64,000 nucleotides of DNA from Paenibacillus cookii (lineage in GTDB: Bacteria > Bacillota > Bacilli > Paenibacillales > Paenibacillaceae), in assembly GCF_018333375.1 (NCBI RefSeq), contig NZ_BORW01000004.1, positions 178,177 through 242,176 on the forward strand, in the 5' to 3' direction. Positions within the stretch are counted from its first letter, which is position 1. Every line of letters starts with the position of its first letter. Of the stretch, positions 1 through 8,653 are shown piece after piece. The position numbers were made by a program, and so were the translations under genes. The notes beneath the pieces are model-generated. The model was given only the letters and a program-made list of their open reading frames with translations, was not told where the DNA came from and did not search any database.

Positions 1-40
1 TCGTATAAATCGAAATCGGATCGATATCTTGATTACAGAG

Positions 41-71
41 AAGACTTCCCTGATAAGAGGGAGGTCTTTTT
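41..71 (+). terminator. Intrinsic terminator of a gene upstream of the window
   Basis: A 10-bp stem (AGACTTCCCT with AGGGAGGTCT, one G-U pair) with a short loop is followed by five T. It probably ends a gene lying left of the window. Confidence 0.75.
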
Positions 72-173
72 CTGTTAAAACGGATGATACCAGCAGCTAA
101 AGAGACATAGAAAGAATGGCCTGTAAGACATGCCCCCAGCCATCCGTTTGGAAGGGAGAGCCGGCCGGATTCA

Positions 174-202
174 TTGAAAAAAAGACGATTTTATGCTATT
201 CT
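174..202 (+). promoter_or_regulatory. Candidate sigma-A promoter for topB
   Basis: TTGAAA (174-179) and TATTCT (197-202) are separated by exactly 17 bp. Transcription from here would give a leader of about 180 nt before the topB start at 390. No convincing gene lies between; a 90-codon frame at 116-388 lacks a ribosome-binding site and family resemblance. Confidence 0.5.
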
Positions 203-236
203 ATGACTATTCGAATCTATGAAATGAACGATCCGC

Positions 237-268
237 GGCCCGAGGAAACTTCCTTTTCTGGGCCTTTT
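237..268 (+). terminator. Hairpin plus T-run in the topB leader (possible attenuator)
   Basis: GGCCC and GGGCC close a stem with an inner AGGAA/TTCCT pairing, followed by TTTT and TTGC. It lies between the candidate promoter at 174-202 and topB, so it may be a leaky terminator or attenuator. A second structured stretch at 300-334 contains the palindrome GCTTGCGCAAGC. Confidence 0.35.
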
Positions 269-389
269 GCATTCATAATAGCCTATGTTACCGGAGCCCC
301 GGAAAGAAGCCTGCTTGCGCAAGCTTGTGCTTCCATTTGCGGGGGTATTGCCGTGGAAACGGAACGTCCACATGAGGAGAGACGGTAGT

Positions 390-2747
390 TTGAAAACACT
401 TGTAATTGCAGAAAAACCCGACATGGGGCGCAACATCGCGGCCGTAATCGAACCGAAGGCAAAAAATGCCCGCACGTACATCGAAGGGGAAAAGTACATC
501 ATTACCTGGGCGATCGGGCATCTGATCGGTCTGGCCGAACCGGACGCTTACGATGATAAGTATAAAAAATGGAACATCCAGGACCTGCCGATCATTCCCG
601 AACAATTCAAGCTGAAGCCCAATCCGAAAACGAAGGACCAGCTCAAGGTGATCGCCGAACTTGCCAAACGAAGCGATTTGCTGATCAACGCATGCGATGC
701 AGGAAGGGAAGGGCAGCATATTTTTTGCCTGATCCAGCAGCATTTGAAGCTGCGGCAGCCCGTCAAGCGGCTCTGGATTTCGGACCTTACGCCCGAAACG
801 ATACGGAAGGGGTTCGAAGAGCTGAAGGACGGAAGCGAATACGACAACCTGTCCAAAGCGGCGCGGGCAAGAAGCGAAGCGGACTGGCTGATCGGCATGA
901 ACGGCTCGCGCGCCTTTACGACGAAACATAACGTGCTGCTGTCGGTGGGCAGGGTGCAGACGCCCGTGCTTGCGCTGGTCTATGACCGGCAAAAGGAAAT
1001 CGACGCGTTCAGCTCGGCCAAGTTTTACGACGTGGAGGCGACATTCAAGCAGGGAGATACCGAATACAAAGGTTTGTGGCAGGGCGAACGGATTCAGGAC
1101 GAAGAAAAAGCAAAAGCGATCGCCGCCAAAGTCCAGAGGAAAGACGGCATCATCCAGAGCTATGAAGTGAAAGATACGAGAGAATATCCGTTTAAGCTGT
1201 ACGACCTTACGCTCCTTCAACGGGAGGCAAACGCCAAATTCGGTTTTTCCGCCAAAAAAACGCTGGACCTGGCCCAAGCGCTGTACGAAAAACATAAGGT
1301 CATCAGTTATCCGAGAACGACTTCAAACTATGTAACCGAGCAAAACATTCCGCAGATGCACAAATCCCTGGATCAGCTCCGGGGGACGGATTATGCGAAA
1401 TTCGCGGAGCAGGCCGACAAAAAGATTGTACATAAAAACAACAAGTCGGTGTGCAATCCCGCCAAGGTGGAGGATCACCACGCGATTTTGCCGACCAACA
1501 AAACGGCGCGCAACCTCGCTCCGGACGAGGCTAAAATTTATGATCTGATCGTACGGCGTTTTTTGTCCCATTTTTATCCTCCGGCCGAATACAAGGTGCA
1601 CACCGTTATGACGGAAGTGGAGAAGGAATCGTTTAAGACGACGGTGAAGCAGCTGTTGTCAGAGGGCTGGAAGGTAATTTATGCCGATCAGAAGAAAGAC
1701 GGCAAAAAAAGCCGGTCCAAAAAAGACAAAGATGACGAGGACGAATCGCAAGCGGAAGAAGAGGTTACGACGCCTTTTCACCTGAATGCCAAAGAAGGCG
1801 TCCGCTGCCTCCGCAGCAAAGCGAAGGAAAAAGAAACGCAGCCGCCCAAGCCATACACCGAAGGAACGCTCCTGAAAGCGATGGAAAGCGCAGGCAAACA
1901 GATCGAAGACGAGGAGCTCCGGGATGCGATGAAGGACTCGGGGCTCGGTACGCCGGCAACGCGCGCCGCCATCATCGAACGGCTGAAGCATGTCGGTTAT
2001 ATCGTGATGAAAGGCAAGCGGATCGTCATTACGCAAAAAGGCAAAATGGCCGTCGAGGTCATCCGCGGGGCGGGGGTGGACCTGCTGACTTCGCCGGAAA
2101 TGACGGGACAATGGGAACGCCGGCTGAACGAAATCGCCAAGGGTTCGGCTTCGGACGAAGCGTTTATGGCCAACGTGAAAAAGTTTGCGACCATGATCAT
2201 CAGCAAAGTGAAAATGCAGTCCAGAGTCGCGAAAGAATCCTTTGAGGAAAAGCCCGGAGGGGAGACCAAACCATCCCGGAGCCGCAAAAAGACAACGGGA
2301 AATGACGGGGACGGCGCAACCGGCGGCAAAACCAAAACCGCAAACCAAGCGGCTCCGAAAAAAGCCGCAGACCCAAAAGCTGAAGGCAAAAAAGCGGCAG
2401 GCAAAAAAGCCGAATCCGCGTCGGAAGCAGCGAAAAATACGGAACCGAAACCACCTGCGCCGGGGGTCAGAACCGTTTCCGGAATCGCCCCTTGCCCAAG
2501 ACCCGGCTGCCAAGGCACGCTAATCATGGGCCGGCGGGGCTATGGCTGCTCCCATTACAAAACGGGCTGCACGTTCGTCATTTGGAAGGATCAATTCGGC
2601 GTCTCGCTCGAACCGGAAGACATTGCGTCGTTGGCGTTGAAGGGAAAAACCGCAAGGAGTTTTCGGATCGAAGACGACGGAGGGCCGCGCCAAGCCGCTT
2701 TCGTGCTGCTGGATCGGGAAAAGGGCGAAATTTCCGCGGAGGAATAA
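390..2747 (+). CDS. topB: DNA topoisomerase III (type IA)
   Basis: Type IA topoisomerase that passes single strands to resolve recombination and replication intermediates. The protein has 785 residues from a TTG at 390, chosen because GAGGAGA lies 9 nt upstream and the product then begins MKTLVIAEKPDMGR, the usual TopB N-terminus. The Toprim acidic motif CDAGREG is near residues 102-108 and the catalytic tyrosine is in VISYPRTTSNY, about Tyr307. A charged insert (KKSRSKKDKDDEDESQAEEE) sits near residue 440. A Lys/Ala/Pro-rich linker (about 640-710) leads to a C-terminal zinc ribbon with CPRPGC and GCSHYKTGC. The linker and zinc ribbon make it somewhat longer than the approximately 730-residue Bacillus enzyme. 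It stands alone and ends at a shared convergent terminator. Confidence 0.95.
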   Translation: MKTLVIAEKPDMGRNIAAVIEPKAKNARTYIEGEKYIITWAIGHLIGLAEPDAYDDKYKKWNIQDLPIIPEQFKLKPNPKTKDQLKVIAELAKRSDLLINACDAGREGQHIFCLIQQHLKLRQPVKRLWISDLTPETIRKGFEELKDGSEYDNLSKAARARSEADWLIGMNGSRAFTTKHNVLLSVGRVQTPVLALVYDRQKEIDAFSSAKFYDVEATFKQGDTEYKGLWQGERIQDEEKAKAIAAKVQRKDGIIQSYEVKDTREYPFKLYDLTLLQREANAKFGFSAKKTLDLAQALYEKHKVISYPRTTSNYVTEQNIPQMHKSLDQLRGTDYAKFAEQADKKIVHKNNKSVCNPAKVEDHHAILPTNKTARNLAPDEAKIYDLIVRRFLSHFYPPAEYKVHTVMTEVEKESFKTTVKQLLSEGWKVIYADQKKDGKKSRSKKDKDDEDESQAEEEVTTPFHLNAKEGVRCLRSKAKEKETQPPKPYTEGTLLKAMESAGKQIEDEELRDAMKDSGLGTPATRAAIIERLKHVGYIVMKGKRIVITQKGKMAVEVIRGAGVDLLTSPEMTGQWERRLNEIAKGSASDEAFMANVKKFATMIISKVKMQSRVAKESFEEKPGGETKPSRSRKKTTGNDGDGATGGKTKTANQAAPKKAADPKAEGKKAAGKKAESASEAAKNTEPKPPAPGVRTVSGIAPCPRPGCQGTLIMGRRGYGCSHYKTGCTFVIWKDQFGVSLEPEDIASLALKGKTARSFRIEDDGGPRQAAFVLLDREKGEISAEE

Positions 2748-2761
2748 TGCATACCCAAAAA

Positions 2762-2793
2762 AACAACGGACTCTTAGTTTAGAGCCCGTTGTT
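2762..2793. terminator. Bidirectional terminator between topB and the HAD gene
   Basis: AACAACGG-CTCT pairs with AGAG-CCGTTGTT, with an A-run on the left and T on the right. It overlaps the last codons of the minus-strand HAD gene and serves both converging transcripts. Confidence 0.7.
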
Positions 2794-3541
2794 TGCGTTC
2801 CTCGGCGAGTTTGCGCTCGATGATGCCCGGCACTTCCCCGATCGAGGAGATGGTGTAAAAGGAACTGTCGGGTTTGTGACGCAGTTCCACCATATTGTAT
2901 ACCCACTCGTTGGACTGTTTGATGTAAATGCTGTTCAGTCCGGCGGAAAGCGCAGGCATGACATCGGTTCGCAGCGAATTTCCGATCATCCAGGTGCGGG
3001 AGCGGTCAAACGCGCCGGCCTGCAAAATATGTTCAAGCGTCGCTTCGTTTTTATGCTGCGTGATGTAAATCCGGTCGTCGAAGTAGTCGCTGAGCTTCAT
3101 CTGATCGATTTTGCGCTGCTGGATCGCGGTCTCCCCTCCGGTGTAAAGGTAAAGCCGATGTCCTTCGTTCTGCAGCGTTTCCAGCGTTTCGACCATGCCG
3201 GGATAAGGCTCCACTTCGCGTTCGTACACGCTTAGCCCGAGCTTGTTCAGTTCTTGTTCTTCATCCAGGCGGATGGGACGGCCCAATTTGCGGCAGAAAA
3301 ACCGGTAGGTTTCGATCAGGGATTTGGGGAAGTTGCCGCTGCTGAAGCCGGTGCGGTTCACCTGTTCGACGTCGATGTCGATTTGTTTTTGCCGGATTTC
3401 GTCGGTCGTAAGCGTCTGGGCTCCGAACCAGTGGTGCATCATTTCATAGAATTCGCCCAACACAAGGCCGAAATATTTATTGCAATGGATGAGCGTGTCA
3501 TCCAGGTCGAACAAAATATGCTGTTTGAATGTCTGACTCAA
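2774..3541 (-). CDS. HAD-superfamily hydrolase (YjjG/GS1-like phosphatase)
   Basis: A 255-residue haloacid-dehalogenase-type phosphatase. Motif I is near the N-terminus (ILFDLDDTLIHC: nucleophile Asp and +2 Asp), motif II is in LYLYTGGET, and motif III/IV is in MIGNSLRTDVMPALSAG. The helical cap between about residues 20 and 100 resembles the YjjG / pyrimidine nucleotidase group (class I cap), but the substrate cannot be told from sequence. It lies 13 nt downstream of the ArsR-type regulator gene, so the two are probably one operon read leftward from the promoter near 4512-4541. Confidence 0.8.
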   Translation of the reverse strand: MSQTFKQHILFDLDDTLIHCNKYFGLVLGEFYEMMHHWFGAQTLTTDEIRQKQIDIDVEQVNRTGFSSGNFPKSLIETYRFFCRKLGRPIRLDEEQELNKLGLSVYEREVEPYPGMVETLETLQNEGHRLYLYTGGETAIQQRKIDQMKLSDYFDDRIYITQHKNEATLEHILQAGAFDRSRTWMIGNSLRTDVMPALSAGLNSIYIKQSNEWVYNMVELRHKPDSSFYTISSIGEVPGIIERKLAEERKQRALN

Positions 3542-3554
3542 AGCGGTTCACTCC

Positions 3555-4472
3555 TTATAGACGCATGTAAGATTCCAGGAACATTTGGAGCTCCGACGCA
3601 CCGTCCGGACGGATGCTGAATTTTTCCTTCTCTTCCACGCCGAGATGAATCCGGAGAAGTCCGGCCACCCGCAAAATCATCAAATGGTGCTTAAGCAGTT
3701 CCTCGGATTGATCCAGGTCCCGGATCATTTCTTTGAGGGAATGCGGTTTTTCCGCCACGTAGCGGAGCAAGCGCAGCCGTTTCGGATCGGAAAGCGCGTG
3801 GGTCATCCGCAGCAGGCAGGTTGGCGGCTCGTCCTCGTCTTCTTCCGGCACGTCGACGGGATATTGGATCAGCATCATTTTTTTATAATAGCAATAGGCG
3901 TTAATCGGCCGATTATGAACGGTCGGGAAGAGCACAATCGTTTGCACTTCGGGCGCGTTTTCGATGACCAGTCCGCCCGAAGCGTATTCGACGAGGCTCA
4001 GCGGGTCCATTTTGGTGAGCAGGATCCGTTTCTCTTTGGCATCTTCTTCGATGAGCGGGATAATGTCGGGTTCGATGTTCTTAAAATAATGCTCATACCA
4101 TAGTTCTAACAGTGGCGTATATTGATCGCGGATCCGCCGGGCTTCCTCGACCGTCAGGTCCGGAAGGTACGGGGACGCGGCCTTGTGGAGCACATCGTCG
4201 GGCGTTTCGTATAAGCATTCCAGGAAGCAAGGAACGGAATCGCCGTTGTTCCGGTGGATCGCCCAGGCATAAAGCACGTCGTAATCGTCGAAAGGCCAAG
4301 CCGACGCTTGCGACAGGGCGGCCGACACGTCCGGCGGGAGCTTGCTTGCGACTTCACTGATCCATTCCGGCCCGATGTCCAGATTGCGGACCCATTTCTT
4401 CGATATATATACCATGAAACTGCCCAGCAGCTCATATATGGGTGAAACGTCTACTTTCACTTCATAGTTCAT
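3555..4472 (-). CDS. ArsR-type winged-helix transcriptional regulator with long N-terminal domain
   Basis: A 305-residue protein whose C-terminal 80 residues form an ArsR-like winged helix (ALSDPKRLRLLRYVAEKPHS, then a recognition-helix region ending LKHHLMILRVAGLL). The first ~215 residues are an acidic helical domain I cannot assign, probably the sensory part. The ATG at 4472 follows AGGAGGTTGTC at a slightly long spacing. It is the first gene of a leftward pair with the HAD phosphatase and faces an MFS transporter gene across overlapping promoters, so control of that exporter is a reasonable inference. No metal-binding CxC motif of classic ArsR/SmtB is visible. Confidence 0.75.
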   Translation of the reverse strand: MNYEVKVDVSPIYELLGSFMVYISKKWVRNLDIGPEWISEVASKLPPDVSAALSQASAWPFDDYDVLYAWAIHRNNGDSVPCFLECLYETPDDVLHKAASPYLPDLTVEEARRIRDQYTPLLELWYEHYFKNIEPDIIPLIEEDAKEKRILLTKMDPLSLVEYASGGLVIENAPEVQTIVLFPTVHNRPINAYCYYKKMMLIQYPVDVPEEDEDEPPTCLLRMTHALSDPKRLRLLRYVAEKPHSLKEMIRDLDQSEELLKHHLMILRVAGLLRIHLGVEEKEKFSIRPDGASELQMFLESYMRL

Positions 4473-4511
4473 GAAACTGACAACCTCCTATGAAATCAGT
4501 GCACCTTCTTC

Positions 4512-4548
4512 ATTATGGCTTGTTGAGTAGCGGGTTGTCCACTATAAT
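4512..4548. promoter_or_regulatory. Overlapping divergent promoters (ArsR regulator / MFS)
   Basis: Rightward: TTGTTG (4520-4525), 17 bp, TATAAT (4543-4548), about 45 nt before the MFS start. Leftward: TGGACA (complement of 4536-4541), 18 bp, CATAAT (complement of 4512-4517). The two promoters occupy the same 37 bp on opposite strands, so polymerase can use only one at a time. Confidence 0.6.
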
Positions 4549-4592
4549 GTTCAAGTAGTTTGCCCGGAAGTATAGAAGGAGGAAGTATATTC

Positions 4593-5792
4593 GTGTCACG
4601 ATCCAACAGCAGGAAACGCAGCTCGTCATCTTTAAATTACATGATTTTGCTTACCGTTATCGTTGCGGCAGGGGTCAGCCAAGGGCTGCTTTTGCCGCTT
4701 TTGGCGATTTTTCTCGAACGGATGGGGGTATCGTCCTCCATGAACGGTTTGAATGCGGCAGCCCTGTACGTAGGCTCCTTTGCCATGACGCTCATCGCCG
4801 AGCGGACGCTTGGGAAGCTCGGCTTTAAGAAGCTTGCGAGCGCAGGGCTCATGCTCGTGCTGGTTTCCGTCTTATTGTTCCCTCTTGTGCCAAACGTCAC
4901 ATTCTGGTTCGTTCTCCGGCTGCTGGTCGGCATCGGAGACAGCGCGGTCCATTACACGGCGCAGCTTTGGGTGCTGATGGTGACGCCTGAAGAGAAACGG
5001 GGGAGAAACCTTTCCATTTACGGCATGTCCTATGGCCTCGGCTTCAGCCTGGGGCCGCTCGGCATTCCGCTGCTTCAGCTCGGCGACAACGCGCCGTTCA
5101 TCGTGCTTGCCGTGCTCGTCCTGTTGGTGCTGGTGCTGGTGCTTGTCAAACTCCCGGATCTGCGCGCCGAAAAACTGGATGCGGAGGACCGTCCGGTCAA
5201 ACGTTTCCGCCGCAGCTATGCTTTGGCATGGTACGCGCTGATCCCTGCCTTGCTTTATGGTTACATGGAATCGGGAATCAACAGCAACTTTCCGGTATAC
5301 GGCCTGCGCGTCGGGCTAAGCGAGCAGCAGATCGCCTTTTTGCTGCCGTTTATCGGGGTGGGAGGTTTGATCCTTCAGCTCCCGCTGGGCATGCTCAGCG
5401 ACCGTTTCGGACGTAAACGGATCCTCATGATCACCGGCAGCCTTGGCGGCCTGGCGTTTATGCTCGTGCCGCTTGCGGGAACGTCGACGGCCGCGATTCT
5501 GGCGCTGCTTCTTCTTGCCGGCGGCATGATCGGTTCCTTTTTTTCGCTTGGGCTTGCTTATGCGGCCGACATTCTTCCGAAAGCGCTCCTGCCCGCCGCG
5601 AACGTGGTCGCGTCATTTCATTTCAACGCCGGCAGCATCGCCGGGCCGAACATCGGGGGCACCCTGATGCAGTACGGCTGGAACGGGGGCCTGTTTTTCG
5701 CGCTCGGCCTGGGTTTTGTCCTCTTCGGGTTCCTCGGCTTCGCTTTCAGGAAGAGGCCGGATTCCGAATCCGGCGTATCGCTGTACTCCTGA
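4593..5792 (+). CDS. Major facilitator superfamily transporter
   Basis: A 399-residue membrane protein with about 12 hydrophobic segments, the size of a DHA-type drug or metabolite exporter. The loop 8-9 motif GMLSDRFGRKR (a duplicate of MFS motif A) is clear near residues 265-277, and the first half has the expected but weaker LAERTLGKLGFKK. GTG at 4593 was chosen because AAGGAGG lies 8 nt upstream; a longer frame from 4560 would place the start before this site. The divergent ArsR-type gene is the obvious candidate regulator. Substrate unknown. Confidence 0.85.
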   Translation: MSRSNSRKRSSSSLNYMILLTVIVAAGVSQGLLLPLLAIFLERMGVSSSMNGLNAAALYVGSFAMTLIAERTLGKLGFKKLASAGLMLVLVSVLLFPLVPNVTFWFVLRLLVGIGDSAVHYTAQLWVLMVTPEEKRGRNLSIYGMSYGLGFSLGPLGIPLLQLGDNAPFIVLAVLVLLVLVLVLVKLPDLRAEKLDAEDRPVKRFRRSYALAWYALIPALLYGYMESGINSNFPVYGLRVGLSEQQIAFLLPFIGVGGLILQLPLGMLSDRFGRKRILMITGSLGGLAFMLVPLAGTSTAAILALLLLAGGMIGSFFSLGLAYAADILPKALLPAANVVASFHFNAGSIAGPNIGGTLMQYGWNGGLFFALGLGFVLFGFLGFAFRKRPDSESGVSLYS

Positions 5793-5847
5793 ATGCGAAT
5801 GCATTATGATAGAAGAAAGAGAACGAGAGACAAGAGGAGAAATGTCC

Positions 5848-6573
5848 ATGATCAGAATCCAGCATTTAACCAAGTCCGTCGGAGTCGACAAAATTCCCAT
5901 TTTAAAAGGCGTCTCTCTCGATTTTCAGCGTGGGGAAATGATTGCGCTCGTAGGAGCAAGCGGAAGCGGCAAAAGCACCCTCCTCCGCTGTCTGGCGCTG
6001 AAGGAAAAATGGGATCAGGGCAGCTTCGTCGTCGACGGCACCGACATTTTGAAAGATCCGCTTGCCGGAAAAAGAAAAATCAGGCGGGAATGGGCATACT
6101 TAGAACAGAATCCGCAATTGAACCTGAAACGGACCGCTTTGAAAAACGTTCTGATCGGGCAGGCCGGCCAAACGCCGCTGTGGCGGATGGCGACAGGCAT
6201 GGTGAGATCGGACGATTACATGGGCGCCATGGACGTCATCGAGCAGCTTGGCCTGCTGGAGAAGGCGCATGACAAATGCGAAAAGCTGAGCGGCGGCGAA
6301 CGCCAGCGCATCGCGATCGCGCGCGCGTTGGTGCATGGGGCCAAGGTGATCCTGGCGGATGAGCCGGTCATCGGACTGGATCCGAAATCGCAGGAGAGCG
6401 TCATGGAGACGCTGAAAAAGCTCTGCGAAGAAGAGCGGGCGACCGTGCTCACCGTCATCCCGATCGAACTCGCCGAACGTTACGCGACGCGGATCGTCGC
6501 TTTATCCGGCGGCGAAATCGCCTTCGATATTTCCGGGCGCCGGCTGACGGTTCGCGAACGAAATATGCTATAA
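5848..6573 (+). CDS. Orphan ABC transporter ATP-binding protein (PhnC-like)
   Basis: A 241-residue ABC ATPase with Walker A GASGSGKST, an LEQNPQLNLKRTALKNVL Q-loop region like phosphonate ATPase PhnC, signature [15 protein letters not shown] and Walker B VILADEP with the catalytic Glu. ATG 5848 is preferred over ATG 5842 because AGGAG then has 8-nt spacing. Two things are odd. No permease or binding protein gene is adjacent. The H-loop region after Walker B reads TVLTVIPIELAERYA, with no switch histidine where PhnC has LHQVD. It could still energise a transporter encoded elsewhere or act in a non-transport role. Confidence 0.8.
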   Translation: MIRIQHLTKSVGVDKIPILKGVSLDFQRGEMIALVGASGSGKSTLLRCLALKEKWDQGSFVVDGTDILKDPLAGKRKIRREWAYLEQNPQLNLKRTALKNVLIGQAGQTPLWRMATGMVRSDDYMGAMDVIEQLGLLEKAHDKCEKLSGGERQRIAIARALVHGAKVILADEPVIGLDPKSQESVMETLKKLCEEERATVLTVIPIELAERYATRIVALSGGEIAFDISGRRLTVRERNML

Positions 6574-6615
6574 AGCCTGTTAAGCAGGGCTTTGGATAGA
6601 AAAGAGTGATCATGT

Positions 6616-7962
6616 TTGGTAAAACGCAATTGGCTTTATATTCCCGCAGCTTTGCTGCTGGTGATGATGCTTAGCGGCTGCTCGTTTATCACCGACCCGG
6701 TGCAGCTGATGAAAACGCCGGAACTTTCGGCCGAAAAGGAATCATTGCGCTCGATTATCGAGGCGAACCGTCCGGAAAACTCCACTCTGATCCGGGCCAA
6801 CGCGGAAGAGGATACCAATATTATCCATTTCGTGGATTTGGATAATGACGGCGTAAACGAAGCCGTCGTATTTTACGAGACATCGGAGCAAAATATCGGC
6901 ATTCACGGCATGATCTTCAAAAAAACCGGCGACGCTTGGGCAAAACAAACCACGTTCGACGGCGAAGGCAAAGTGCTCGAGTCTTTGTATTTCAAAGACA
7001 TGACCAATGACGGCCACATGGAAATCGTCGCCGGTTTTTCCGGGAAAAGCGACAACGAAACCGAAGAGGACCTGCAAAACGGACTCATCATTTACAGCTA
7101 CAACGGCAAAAACGTCGAACGGATTCTTGAGCTTCCGTACACCAATTACGTCATCAGCGACATGAACCGGGACCATATGAACGACCTGACGGTCGTTAAC
7201 CTGAAACGCGGAGAAAGCAACTTCATAACGACATATCAATATAAGGACGGCAGTTTTATCGAACTGGATAAGCTTGAGATGAAGCCGTACATTTACAATT
7301 ACTACAACGTTGCCGCAGGCAAGGTGTATGCCGATTCGGAAGGAAACAGCGTGGAAGGCATCGTGCTGGACGCTTCGCTTTCCCCGGTCGGGGAATCCTC
7401 GATTACGAGCATTATCGTGATGGAGGACGGCAAACTGAAATCGGTGCTTCCGAAAGAAGATCAAACCTTGCGGATGTACCGGGTGTACAGCGAGGACATC
7501 AACGGCGACGGCATCATCGAAATTCCGCTGCTGGAGCCGCCCGCCGGCTGGTCGTATTTTAAGAATCAGGATGATGTCCCGTATTTTTACGCGTATTATC
7601 AATGGGACGGCAAAAGCGGACTGAAGTTCGTGGCCGAAAAGTTCCACGATTTCAAAAATGATTTCGATTTCGGATATTTCCCTCCGCAGCTTCATAACAA
7701 AATTACGGTGGACACCAAGTCGCAGCTGGGCAAATATTTGCGGTTCGTGGCGACGGACACCGGAAAAACGATCGCGGAGATCAAATATTTCACGCAAAGC
7801 GAATGGGATAAGCAGAGCGATGACTGGAAGTACCTGTACCGGACCAACGGCAAAGTCATCGGATACAAGAAAAACTTCGATTTTGACGTCATGAACAACA
7901 ACAAAAACAAGTCCAAGGACGAAGTACCGCCAATAGAAAGGAAGGACAGGCAAAGTGAGTAA
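6616..7962 (+). CDS. Lipoprotein with FG-GAP/VCBS-like calcium-binding repeats
   Basis: A 448-residue exported lipoprotein: a basic N-terminus, a hydrophobic stretch and the lipobox MLSGC near residues 18-22. The mature part carries several Asp-rich loops typical of integrin-like beta-propellers (DLDNDGVNEAVVF, DMTNDGHMEIVAG, DMNRDHMNDLTVV, DINGDGIIEIPLL). The start is TTG at 6616 with a weak GAGTGATC site. It overlaps the response regulator gene by 8 nt and is translationally coupled to a two-component system, which suggests an extracytoplasmic sensor or accessory of that system; this is inference from context only. Confidence 0.75.
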   Translation: MVKRNWLYIPAALLLVMMLSGCSFITDPVQLMKTPELSAEKESLRSIIEANRPENSTLIRANAEEDTNIIHFVDLDNDGVNEAVVFYETSEQNIGIHGMIFKKTGDAWAKQTTFDGEGKVLESLYFKDMTNDGHMEIVAGFSGKSDNETEEDLQNGLIIYSYNGKNVERILELPYTNYVISDMNRDHMNDLTVVNLKRGESNFITTYQYKDGSFIELDKLEMKPYIYNYYNVAAGKVYADSEGNSVEGIVLDASLSPVGESSITSIIVMEDGKLKSVLPKEDQTLRMYRVYSEDINGDGIIEIPLLEPPAGWSYFKNQDDVPYFYAYYQWDGKSGLKFVAEKFHDFKNDFDFGYFPPQLHNKITVDTKSQLGKYLRFVATDTGKTIAEIKYFTQSEWDKQSDDWKYLYRTNGKVIGYKKNFDFDVMNNNKNKSKDEVPPIERKDRQSE

Positions 7963-8653
7963 AGTTTTAATTTTGGAAGACGAAGATTCGATCCGCGGGT
8001 TTACCGTGATCAACTTGAAACGCAACGGATTTGAAGTGCTTGAAGCGACAAACGGCAACGAAGCGCTGGATATTTTGCTGAATACGCCGGACATCGATAT
8101 CGCCTTGCTTGACGTCATGGTGCCGGGGATCGACGGGTTTGAGGTCTGCCGCCGAATCCGCGAAACCAATCAGCGACTCGGCATCATTTTCTTGACGGCC
8201 AAAGTGCAGGAGCAGGATAAGGTGTACGCGCTGTCGGTAGGGGCGGACGACCATGTCAGCAAGCCGTTCAGCCCGACGGAACTGATCGCAAGAATCCAAT
8301 CGCTGCTGCGCAGGGTGAACATTCACCGCGAAACGTCCGCGAAGGTCACTTTCCAATCCGGGCCGTTTTCGCTGGATTTGATTTCGAAGCAGTTTCGGAA
8401 AAACGGACATACGATCGAACTTACGCCGACGGAATTTTCATTGGTACAATTTTTCCTGGAAAAAGAAAATACCCCGCTCAGCCGGGATGTGCTGTTGGAT
8501 CACGTTTGGGGCAAGGATTACATGGGCGATCCTAAAATCGTGGACGTCAACATCCGCCGTCTTCGCCAGAAGATCGAGGATAATCCTTCCGAACCCGAAT
8601 TCCTCCAGACCGTTTGGGGTCACGGGTATAAATGGAAGGGTCAGGGACAATGA
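7955..8653 (+). CDS. OmpR/PhoP-family response regulator
   Basis: A 232-residue two-component regulator. The receiver domain (1-~120) has the acidic pocket LEDED, phosphoacceptor Asp53 in ALLDVMVPG, the conserved Thr in IFLTAK and Lys in VSKPFSP. The C-terminal winged helix (about 135-230) contains LTPTEFSLVQFF and VDVNIRRLRQKI, as in OmpR/PhoB. The GTG start lies inside the end of the lipoprotein gene, and its stop overlaps the kinase start, so the three genes form one operon. Confidence 0.93.
   Translation: MSKVLILEDEDSIRGFTVINLKRNGFEVLEATNGNEALDILLNTPDIDIALLDVMVPGIDGFEVCRRIRETNQRLGIIFLTAKVQEQDKVYALSVGADDHVSKPFSPTELIARIQSLLRRVNIHRETSAKVTFQSGPFSLDLISKQFRKNGHTIELTPTEFSLVQFFLEKENTPLSRDVLLDHVWGKDYMGDPKIVDVNIRRLRQKIEDNPSEPEFLQTVWGHGYKWKGQGQ

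Noticed and set aside
116..388. 90-codon frame in the topB leader
   Set aside because: No RBS, no recognisable domain, and it crosses two hairpins and the likely promoter.
288..1295. 335-codon minus-strand frame opposite topB
   Set aside because: Cys/Phe/Arg-rich antisense shadow of a certain gene; no RBS or family features.
6742..8169. 475-codon minus-strand frame opposite the lipoprotein and response regulator genes
   Set aside because: Antisense shadow spanning two recognised genes; composition is atypical and start lacks an RBS.
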